NCBI GenBank assembly: GCA_036397995.1
Contig: DASWHX010000065.1
Span: forward strand, 1 to 22,344
Length of the DNA: 22,344 bases
Source of the DNA: DASWHX01 sp036397995
GTDB lineage: Bacteria; Bacteroidota; Bacteroidia; Cytophagales; Cyclobacteriaceae
Direction of reading: 5' to 3'
Below, in pieces: positions 15,818 to 22,194 of the stretch. A model generated the notes under the pieces. That model was not told where the DNA came from. It did no database searches and saw nothing but the letters and a program-made list of their open reading frames with translations. How positions within the stretch are numbered: position 1 is the first letter of the stretch; each line of letters opens with the position of its first letter. Both the position numbers and the translations under genes were made by a program.

Positions 15818-17185
15818 ATGAAAAGCATAAAACAAATAGTATTTCCCGCATTCATAGTATTTCTTGCATTTAGCTTTTCCTGCACTGCACCAACCAAGGA
15901 GAAAGAACCTGTAGAAATTACCTCCACTTATCCTGATAAGATTAAGAATCTCACCATCTATGAAGTTAATGTCCGGCAAATGACGCCCGAAGGAACCTTT
16001 AAGGCATTTGAAACTCATCTCCCCAGGCTAAAAAAAATGGGCGTCGGAATTTTATGGTTTATGCCCATTCATCCCATCGGCATTGAAAACAGGAAAGGCA
16101 GTTTAGGAAGTTATTATTCAGTAAGAGACTATCGCGGAGTTAATCCGGAATTCGGAACCATTGAAGATTTTAAGAACCTGCTTGAGAAAAGCCATGAGAT
16201 GGGATTCGAAGTTATCATTGACTGGGTGGGAAATCACACCTCCTGGGATCATGCGTGGATGGCAGAAAAACCAGACTTCTATACCCGCGATTCAACAGGT
16301 AATGTAATTCCTCCTGTTGCGGATTGGTCAGACGTGGCAGACCTTAATTATGATAATAAAGAATTATGGGATTATATGATCTCTGATATGAAATACTGGA
16401 CCAATGAAATAGGTATTGATGGATTCCGCTGCGATGCCGCACCCTGGCTGCCGGGAGAATTCTGGGTGAAGGCAATTCAGGAATTAGAAGCTGAAAAAGA
16501 TTTATTGATGCTTGCAGAAGGTGAAGGACCCGAATGGCATGAGGCTGGATTTGATATGACTTATGCCTGGGAATATCATCATATTATGAATGGAATTGTA
16601 AGAGGAGAAAAGAATGTTGTTGACCTCGCCGAATATATGGAAAAAGAATTGAGCTCTTATCCCAATGGTGGCTACAGATTAATCTTTACTTCCAATCATG
16701 ATGAAAATTCCTGGGCAGGCACGGTAAAAGAAAGATTTGGCGATGCGGTAAAAACTTTTGCCGCACTTTCATTTACCTATTATGGCTATCCTCTGATTTA
16801 TAGTGGACAGGAAGCAGGAATGGATAAAAGACTTCGTTTTTTTGACAAAGACACCATCAGCTGGGAGGATCTGAGTATGCAAAGTTTCTACCATGAACTC
16901 ATACAACTTCGGAAAGATGATCCGGCGATCTGGAATGGAGATGAAGGTGGCAATCCTGAGATCATAAATATTGATAATCTGGAAAACGTGCTGGCATTCT
17001 CCAGAATATCCGGGACCAACTCAGTCATTGGTTTTTTCAATCTTTCAGATACTGAACAAAGCTTTAGTGTAAAGGAATCGGTAATTGGAGATTATGTTGA
17101 TTTGATTTCCGATAATCAGTATTATATTAACGGACAGGCGCCGATAACACTTCCCCCCTGGGGATTTATGATTCTTTCAAACTAG
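15818..17185 (+). CDS. GH13 alpha-amylase-family lipoprotein, 455 aa
   Basis: A signal peptide with a Bacteroidota-style lipobox (FSFSC, Cys22) marks it as an envelope lipoprotein, facing the periplasm or the outside. The GH13 catalytic triad is intact: nucleophile Asp206 (GFRCDAA), acid/base Glu234 (MLAEGEG) and transition-state stabiliser Asp295 (TSNHDEN). The first conserved region is IDWVGNHTSWDH, and the barrel begins at IYEVNVRQMTPEGTF. The protein is of the short form with a minimal B domain and a small C-terminal beta domain. Likely substrates are maltodextrins or short glucans. The product can pass to the MFS transporter, which starts 3 bp after the stop codon. Confidence 0.93.
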   Translation: MKSIKQIVFPAFIVFLAFSFSCTAPTKEKEPVEITSTYPDKIKNLTIYEVNVRQMTPEGTFKAFETHLPRLKKMGVGILWFMPIHPIGIENRKGSLGSYYSVRDYRGVNPEFGTIEDFKNLLEKSHEMGFEVIIDWVGNHTSWDHAWMAEKPDFYTRDSTGNVIPPVADWSDVADLNYDNKELWDYMISDMKYWTNEIGIDGFRCDAAPWLPGEFWVKAIQELEAEKDLLMLAEGEGPEWHEAGFDMTYAWEYHHIMNGIVRGEKNVVDLAEYMEKELSSYPNGGYRLIFTSNHDENSWAGTVKERFGDAVKTFAALSFTYYGYPLIYSGQEAGMDKRLRFFDKDTISWEDLSMQSFYHELIQLRKDDPAIWNGDEGGNPEIINIDNLENVLAFSRISGTNSVIGFFNLSDTEQSFSVKESVIGDYVDLISDNQYYINGQAPITLPPWGFMILSN

Positions 17186-17188
17186 ATC

Positions 17189-18577
17189 ATGGAAGAGAAA
17201 CTTCATGCTGAACAAGAATTATCTTTATCATCTGAAAAACCTGCGCTAAGCTTCTGGCAAATCTGGAACATGAGTTTCGGATTCCTGGGAATTCAATTCG
17301 GGTTCGCGCTTCAAAATGCCAATGTTAGCAGAATCTTTGAAACGCTGGGTGCTTCCCAGGACGAACTCCCAATTTTATGGCTCGCTGCACCTGTAACCGG
17401 GTTACTGGTTCAGCCCATCATTGGATACTTCAGCGATCGTACCTGGCATCCGCGGTGGGGAAGACGAAGACCTTTCTTTGCGGTAGGTGCGATATTGGCA
17501 TCATTGGCGCTCTGCATAATGCCTAATGCAGGGTTGTTATGGATTGCGGCCGGAACTCTTTGGCTCATGGATGCATCTATCAATATTAGCATGGAGCCCT
17601 TTCGCGCCTTTGTGGGGGACATGCTGCCTGGTCATCAACGCACAAGAGGTTTCGCGATGCAAAGCTTTTTTATAGGAATCGGAGCCGTGGTTGCTTCTAT
17701 GCTTCCCTATATTCTCACCAATTGGCTTGGCGTTTCCAACACCGCACCTGCCGGTGAAATACCTAACTCGGTTAAATGGTCTTTCTACATGGGAGCAATT
17801 GCATTCTTCTCCGCTGTTATGTGGACGGTTAGCCGAACAAAAGAATATCCTCCGGATGATCTTGAAAAATTGAAAGCTGACAATAAAAACCTCAGTTCGG
17901 TTCAGATACTTAGGGAATCATTCGAAGGGATTTTTCAGATGCCCAAGACAATGGCACAACTCGCTGTCGTACAATTTTTCTCCTGGTTTGCCCTTTTTTC
18001 TATGTGGATTTATACGACCTCAGCCGTTACCAAACATATTTACGGAACTTCAGATACAAGTTCCGCTTTATACAATGAGGGAGCCGACTGGGTGGGAATC
18101 ATGTTTGCTACCTACAATGGCGTTGCGGCACTGACGGCCCTCATGCTACCCTGGCTGGCAAAAGTAACTTCAAGGAAAATCACACATTTAATCTGCTTAT
18201 GTTGCGGAGGCCTGGGTCTTCTCTCCTTTTATATGATTAAAGATCCCAATTTACTGATTATGTCTATGGTGGGAGTTGGCATTGCCTGGGCAAGTATTCT
18301 CTCGGTGCCCTATGCTATGCTTTCCAGTTCACTCCCCGCTAAAAAGATGGGATACTATATGGGCGTTTTCAATTTTTTTATCGTAATACCCCAGATTGTT
18401 GCGGCTGGAATCCTGGGATTTATGCTTCGGAATTTTCTGGACGGAGCAGCAATCAATGCAATAATTGTGGGTGGTGCTTCAATGATTTTGGCAGGTTTCC
18501 TGAGCCTGATTGTTGATGATAAGGAAGAAGTACATCTCAGTGAAGAGATTCCCGGAACTCACAAACCGGAATCTTGA
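17189..18577 (+). CDS. MFS sugar transporter, SLC45/GPH-like (maltose/oligosaccharide uptake), 462 aa
   Basis: About twelve membrane helices. The loop between helices 2 and 3 carries the extended MFS motif A of the sucrose/maltose SLC45 and GPH-like group: GYFSDRTWHPRWGRRRPF, with Asp83, Arg84 and Arg92-94. PFRAFVGDMLPGHQRTRGFA in the helix 4-5 region is also typical. A long central cytoplasmic loop (about 212-250, DDLEKLKADNKNLSS) divides the halves. It is probably a proton-coupled importer of disaccharides or short oligosaccharides and supplies the GH31 enzyme. Last gene of the operon (3-bp gap from GH13). A 9-bp inverted repeat joins its 3' end (18562-18570) with 18609-18617. Confidence 0.9.
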   Translation: MEEKLHAEQELSLSSEKPALSFWQIWNMSFGFLGIQFGFALQNANVSRIFETLGASQDELPILWLAAPVTGLLVQPIIGYFSDRTWHPRWGRRRPFFAVGAILASLALCIMPNAGLLWIAAGTLWLMDASINISMEPFRAFVGDMLPGHQRTRGFAMQSFFIGIGAVVASMLPYILTNWLGVSNTAPAGEIPNSVKWSFYMGAIAFFSAVMWTVSRTKEYPPDDLEKLKADNKNLSSVQILRESFEGIFQMPKTMAQLAVVQFFSWFALFSMWIYTTSAVTKHIYGTSDTSSALYNEGADWVGIMFATYNGVAALTALMLPWLAKVTSRKITHLICLCCGGLGLLSFYMIKDPNLLIMSMVGVGIAWASILSVPYAMLSSSLPAKKMGYYMGVFNFFIVIPQIVAAGILGFMLRNFLDGAAINAIIVGGASMILAGFLSLIVDDKEEVHLSEEIPGTHKPES

Positions 18578-18634
18578 TTTGAGTGAAGAATTCATTCAGG
18601 CCCTACGCTCCGGTTTGGTGTACTACGTGCCAGC

Positions 18635-18795
18635 CAAATCCGGGCCAGTGTGATATGCAAATTTAAAGCAACACAGCCTGAGAAAAGTTCAATACCGGGC
18701 TGGCCATCGTTATATCGGCATTACCGAATTATACTTACAGAATGAAATAGAAAGATTACAAGAAGGAAATTAACCGGTGTCATCCGTTAGGATAG
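18635..18795 (+). pseudogene. Tyrosine recombinase 3'-end remnant, copy A
   Basis: Fragment of the C-terminal catalytic part of a tyrosine-type site-specific recombinase. In successive frames it encodes QIRASVICKF (box II Arg), then SLRKVQYRAGHRYIGITELY (box III Gly-His and the nucleophilic Tyr), then NRCHPLG and a stop at 18793-18795. Frameshifts fall near 18660 and near 18768, where an extra A is present compared with copy B. The His, Arg and Tyr needed for catalysis are recognisable but the gene is dead. Weak similarity may reach back to about 18600. The hicB gene begins about 40-70 bp after the remnant. Confidence 0.75.
18677..18792 (+). repeat. Direct repeat, copy A (recombinase tail)
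   Basis: This 116-bp stretch is about 85% identical to 21544-21658, with 37 identical bases in a row at 18702-18738. One extra A separates the two copies in length. Both code for the tyrosine recombinase C-terminus. Confidence 0.9.
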
Positions 18796-18865
18796 TGGTG
18801 GCAAATTGCCTTCAAGATGAAAAAAGAGAGCTATGAAATCATTACCTTTGAGAAAGATCAGAATT

Positions 18866-19069
18866 ATGTCAGAGATCATATTCATTGTGGAAGAGTCAGC
18901 TGAAGGAGGATTTGAAGCAAAAGCATTAGGTGAATCGATATTTACCGAAGCAGAAAGCATGGAGGAATTGAAGGAGAATATCCGGGAAGCGATCCGGTGC
19001 CATTATGATGAAAATGCTCCCAAAGTAGTGCGTTTGCATTATGTGAAAGAAGAAGTCTTTGCTGCATGA
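18866..19069 (+). CDS. hicB: HicB-like antitoxin, 67 aa
   Basis: A small HicB-family antitoxin of the Bacteroidota type: EIIFIVEESAEGGFEAKALG then a MEELKENIREAIRCHYDE helix and the end KVVRLHYVKEEVFAA. The partial RNase-H-like HicB fold binds and inhibits the HicA mRNase and usually represses the operon. I chose the ATG at 18866 because family members begin MSEIIFIVEE; an upstream ATG at 18833 would add 11 residues. The stop overlaps the hicA start by 4 bases (ATGA). Since hicA is broken, this is an orphan antitoxin. Confidence 0.75.
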   Translation: MSEIIFIVEESAEGGFEAKALGESIFTEAESMEELKENIREAIRCHYDENAPKVVRLHYVKEEVFAA

Positions 19070-19156
19070 AATTGCCTCGCAATGTATCAGGTCAAGAACT
19101 GATTAAGAAGCTAAAGAAACTAGGTTACCTGCATCAGTCGTGATCGGGCTCCCAAA
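19066..19156 (+). pseudogene. hicA: hicA toxin remnant
   Basis: The start ATG overlaps the hicB stop. The first 25 codons are good HicA: MKLPRNVSGQELIKKLKKLG then YLHQS and a stop at 19141. HicA is an mRNA interferase of about 60-80 residues whose active-site histidine follows in a GSH motif. Here the motif region is present but out of frame: ISR at about 19128 and SGSQ (His replaced by Gln) at about 19145-19156. At least two indels and loss of the catalytic His make it inactive. Confidence 0.7.
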
Positions 19157-19267
19157 CTATGGCCTCGTTTGTAACGAGGTGCCCAGCGAGTAGTGAGATT
19201 GTATCGCACACATAAAAATGAAAAATACTTCAACGCTATTGAAGCCAAATAAAATAAAAAAAACTAA
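19157..19267. other. Degenerate spacer with two hairpins
   Basis: No intact gene. Two perfect inverted repeats stand out: CCTCGTT-TGT-AACGAGG (19163-19179) and CTTCAA-CGCTA-TTGAAG (19228-19244), the latter followed by AAATAAAATAAA. A short frame at 19193-19252 (VRLYRTHKNEKYFNAIEAK) looks protein-like and may be the end of another lost gene; I do not recognise it. Confidence 0.4.
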
Positions 19268-19493
19268 ATGAATTTAGAATTCAATAATAATTTTACTGCC
19301 AGTCGTCTGGCTTTAACCGCATTGATGCATGAACGAGGCTGGATATGCATGGGACTTCCATCCTCGTAAAAACCTCAAACCATTCCCCAATCTCTATACC
19401 TATTTTCAGGTGATGTTTTTTTATGAATTTAATAGCCATCTTTACCTGACAAGTTTTTGGGATATTTTTGGCTTCCAGGAACTTGAAGAGTAA
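19268..19493 (+). pseudogene. Unrecognised gene fragment, probably frameshifted
   Basis: Two overlapping frames look like parts of one protein. ATG 19268 opens MNLEFNNNFTASRLALTALM, and from about 19329 a second frame gives AGYAWDFHPRKNLKPFPNLY, then TYFQVMFFYEFNSHLYLTSF and a stop at 19491-19493. A one-base shift near 19334 would fuse them into about 75 residues rich in aromatic amino acids. I recognise no family. Lying just before an RHS tail, it could be a piece of an RHS-linked cargo or immunity gene, but this is a guess. Confidence 0.35.
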
Positions 19494-19531
19494 GATTCTT
19501 CCTGCTGTTTGCTGCTTTCGTAAGACCCGAT

Positions 19532-19810
19532 TTGAGCTCGCTTCATACTTTAAATCAGAGTGTTCTGGACAATCCCACAAGTGAAAGTCAAATTTTAACT
19601 GAACTTGTTGCTTTGCGCAACAATTTAGCTCCGGCTAAAGCATTAATAGCTACCTACTCTTTTGATCCATTGATTGGCATGACATCACAAACCGATACGA
19701 ACAGTCAAACTAAGTGGTTTTACTATGACTCCAATGGCCGGTTATCTTTAATCAAGGATCAAAATGGCGATATCGTAACCCAGCATGAATACAACTTTGT
19801 AGTAAAATAA
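19532..19810 (+). pseudogene. RHS/YD-repeat protein C-terminal remnant
   Basis: The frame ending at the TAA at 19808 encodes the typical end of Bacteroidota RHS/YD-repeat cell-surface proteins: LRNNLAPAKALIATYSFDPL, IGMTSQTDTNSQT, then the YD core FYYDSNGRLSLIKDQNGD and a terminal QHEYNFVVK. Intact relatives are usually over 1000 residues, so only the last 90 or so remain. The TTG at 19532 is an open-frame boundary and not a credible start. Possibly not expressed. Confidence 0.7.
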
Positions 19811-19931
19811 AAATTCTGCGCAACATTTTTCAAACTAAAATCAAAACAGATATGAGAGAATAATTAACCAATCAAAAACTTCGTAGAATTCCTGGGAAAA
19901 AATTTTGTGAAACGTCTAAACCAATTTAACA

Positions 19932-21473
19932 ATGTGTAAATTAATTTTTTCCAGAGCTTTTTTTATAATTCCGTTTTTACTTTTAGCGGTTGCTTCCTCT
20001 TGCCGCAATGAAACCATGGATGATACCGACCCTACGGTTTCTATAACAAACCTGATGGAGAATCAGAAGGTAAGGGGAAAAATTACCGTGAATTTCTCTC
20101 CAATGGATGAGCATCTCGATAAAGTTTATTTCTTTATTGATAATGTGTCATTGAAAACGTTAACCCATTCTCCGTGGATAATGGATATTGATACCGAAGA
20201 TTTCGAAGATGGTAATCATGCAATAAAAGTAATAGCAGCCGACGCTAATAGTAACTCTTCAACGGCCGAAGTTAATGTAGAATTCAAAAACCTGATGCTG
20301 ACTGTTGAAATTGGCAATTCCTTTGAAGAAGGTCAAAACAGTTATATAATAATTTATGATATGGAAGGTGATGCCGTAGATTATCGCCTGATAGAAAATA
20401 ATTCAACATTTAAATTTCCATACCCGGATGATTATGAAGGATGGGATTTTAATGCAACTTATTTTACAGTTAACAACGACAATTTCGGGCAAAGTTTTTA
20501 TTCAGAAACCATTCAGCGTTGCAGTGCGCCTCGCTGGGTTTTTCCTGATCTTACCGATGATGAAGATTATTACGAACAAAATATATCGCTCATAAATGTT
20601 CCTGACCACGACGAAATTTATGCAAGCAACGGGTTTCAATACAATGGAATCGGTTCAAATAATACTACAAAACTTTATACGCTGGTCGAGCCTGATAATT
20701 TATTCGTTGGTTTAATAGAGGGCCAGGCAGCCAGGTATAAATGGATTCCCCAAGTAGCCGCCGGCAGCATAGAAATTGATTTAACTGCAATGCAGGAAAT
20801 GCTGACCGGGAGTGTGAGCGCCCAGGTGCCTGTTTCAAGTTTATATGTTAAGGGGAATATAAATAACCCAGGAGGTTTGCTCTCTTATTTCCTTTCCAGT
20901 TCAACCAATGAACACTTTTTTTATGCAGATGTATTTGATACCTACTCAGTTTCCTTACGCTCTGTCATGCCAAATCTTAAAACTCTATACCAGGTAATTA
21001 CGGATGATTTACCTATCTCTTTTCAGGCTCCGTCATTTGATGCCAACCTAACCTCCGCCAACCAGGAAATCTTTAACTTTAATACTGCCGGAGATTTTGA
21101 TTATTTTTCAGTGTATTGGTATCATTATGATTATGATCCTATGACAAATTACCAAAGCGCACATTTCGAAACATTCGGAGGCCCGGGGGATGAGGCCAAA
21201 TATTTTCCTCTGCCTGAAGTTTTAAAAAATGTATATCCGGATTTCGATCCTTCATTACTTGTGCCCGGTGGAATTTCATTTCAAGAAAATAATGTATTAT
21301 CAGGATATGCGCACTTTAGTTTCTTGTATAATACTGATCAGAATTACCCGGTGCCGACACGTATTGATGCCTACTCAATTGAACCCGATCCCAACGGCGG
21401 GCGCGTTAGTAAACCGGGATATGTAAAAGTTAAGCGATGGGGCAAATCTCGAAGGTTTAACCAGACATTTTAA
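19932..21473 (+). CDS. Lipoprotein with N-terminal Ig-like domain, unknown function, 513 aa
   Basis: The signal peptide ends in lipobox ASSC (Cys24), giving an envelope lipoprotein. Residues about 33-118 form a bacterial Ig-like domain of the Big_7 type: PTVSITNLMENQKVRGKITV then KVYFFIDNVSLKTLTHSPW and DGNHAIKVIAADANSNS. The remaining 390 residues are acidic and rich in Tyr, Phe and Asp, with no motif I recognise; they look like several beta-sandwich domains. The gene is intact in a neighbourhood of remnants, which suggests it is either a recent arrival or still under selection. A surface binding or adhesion role is conceivable. Confidence 0.8.
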   Translation: MCKLIFSRAFFIIPFLLLAVASSCRNETMDDTDPTVSITNLMENQKVRGKITVNFSPMDEHLDKVYFFIDNVSLKTLTHSPWIMDIDTEDFEDGNHAIKVIAADANSNSSTAEVNVEFKNLMLTVEIGNSFEEGQNSYIIIYDMEGDAVDYRLIENNSTFKFPYPDDYEGWDFNATYFTVNNDNFGQSFYSETIQRCSAPRWVFPDLTDDEDYYEQNISLINVPDHDEIYASNGFQYNGIGSNNTTKLYTLVEPDNLFVGLIEGQAARYKWIPQVAAGSIEIDLTAMQEMLTGSVSAQVPVSSLYVKGNINNPGGLLSYFLSSSTNEHFFYADVFDTYSVSLRSVMPNLKTLYQVITDDLPISFQAPSFDANLTSANQEIFNFNTAGDFDYFSVYWYHYDYDPMTNYQSAHFETFGGPGDEAKYFPLPEVLKNVYPDFDPSLLVPGGISFQENNVLSGYAHFSFLYNTDQNYPVPTRIDAYSIEPDPNGGRVSKPGYVKVKRWGKSRRFNQTF

Positions 21474-21540
21474 ATCGGGCTAATCAAAAAACCTGCGAGG
21501 TTTGCTTAATTTAAACTCTGCATATTTCCTACATATACCA

Positions 21541-21658
21541 AAACCTGAGAGAAGTTCAGTACCCGGCCGGCCATCGTTATATCGGCATTACCGAATTATA
21601 CTTACTGGATAAAATGGAAGGATTACAAGAGGAAATTAACCGGTATCATCCGCTAGGA
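21541..21658 (+). pseudogene. Tyrosine recombinase 3'-end remnant, copy B
   Basis: Encodes NLREVQYPAGHRYIGITELY, then LLDKMEGLQEEINRYHPLG, all in one frame. It has the box III Gly-His and the catalytic Tyr but nothing of the box II Arg seen in copy A. The usual stop after HPLG is lost and the frame reads on without a stop into the antitoxin gene, so an in-frame fusion is possible on paper. No start codon fitting a functional recombinase exists. Confidence 0.7.
21544..21658 (+). repeat. Direct repeat, copy B (recombinase tail)
   Basis: Partner of 18677-18792. The identical core of 37 bases is at 21569-21605. The copies lie 2,867 bp apart in the same orientation. Confidence 0.9.
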
Positions 21659-21712
21659 AAACTCAAACAATTAATTAAATTGTTAACTTTAAACAGAGAA
21701 ATAATGAATAGT

Positions 21713-21907
21713 ATGAAAGGAATAACATTCATCACTGACGAGACACACAAAAAGCGCTTTGTTCAAATTGACTTGGAGCAGCTTGAGAAATATCAGCACG
21801 AAATAGAGGATTTACTGGATGTAATCATAGCGGAGAGCAGGAAAAATGATGAACAAGTAAGTTGGGAAGAGATTAAAGCACAATTGAAAGCTGAAGGGAA
21901 GCTGTAG
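21713..21907 (+). CDS. RelB-like antitoxin, 64 aa
   Basis: A type II antitoxin of the Bacteroidota family beginning MKGITFITDE, here MKGITFITDETHKKRFVQID, followed by a helix LEQLEKYQHEIEDLLDVIIA and the C-terminal toxin-binding segment VSWEEIKAQLKAEGKL. I chose ATG 21713 because family members start there; ATG 21704 is possible, and the longer frame from 21614 only adds recombinase-tail residues. The stop TAG shares its last base with the GTG start of the toxin, a tight coupling usual for such operons. Confidence 0.75.
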   Translation: MKGITFITDETHKKRFVQIDLEQLEKYQHEIEDLLDVIIAESRKNDEQVSWEEIKAQLKAEGKL

Positions 21908-22194
21908 TGTATCAAATCACCTTCAGGAAAAAAGCGGGCAAAGAGCTTTTGAGGCTATCCAGTCAAATAGTGAAGAAAGCGGCCAAATCCATAGACAGTC
22001 TGTCCAAAAATCCCCGCCCCAAAGGAAGTAAAAAACTTAAAGCTAGTGATGAAAATATGTGGCGGATCAGGATCGGAGATTATAGAGTCTTGTATACGAT
22101 AGATGATCAGGTGAAGATTATTGATATTAGGAAAGTGGGGCATAGAAAAGACAGAGGGTGTTCAACGAACTGTGTCAAGATAAAAAATTATTAA
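21907..22194 (+). CDS. RelE/ParE-superfamily toxin with IS-derived C-terminus, 95 aa
   Basis: RelE/ParE-fold toxin: YQITFRKKAGKELLRLSSQI, PRPKGSKKLKASDENMWRIR, then IGDYRVLYTIDDQVKIIDIR and KVGHRKD. These are the expected beta-strands with the basic and aromatic residues (Arg in WRIRIGDYR, His79-Arg80 near the end) of ribosome-dependent mRNases or gyrase-targeting ParE. Start codon GTG, 1-bp overlap with the antitoxin. Family members normally end within a few residues of VGHRKD (often IY). Here the last 13 residues (RGCSTNCVKIKNY) come from the left end of an IS256-family element, so the natural end is lost. Most of the fold is intact; activity may be kept. Confidence 0.75.
   Translation: MYQITFRKKAGKELLRLSSQIVKKAAKSIDSLSKNPRPKGSKKLKASDENMWRIRIGDYRVLYTIDDQVKIIDIRKVGHRKDRGCSTNCVKIKNY

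Noticed and set aside
19293..19580. 95-codon open frame on the minus strand in the decayed region
   Set aside because: The plus strand over the same DNA reads as more protein-like (aromatic-rich fragment and RHS tail); the minus frame matches nothing and overlaps the RHS remnant.
19532..19810. RHS fragment as a complete 92-residue gene
   Set aside because: It starts only with TTG and corresponds to the very end of much larger RHS proteins; treated as a remnant.
21614..21907. Antitoxin taken as a 97-residue protein starting at 21614
   Set aside because: The first 30 or so residues are the recombinase tail (EGLQEEINRYHPLG) and antitoxins of this family start at MKGITF; 21713 is a better start.
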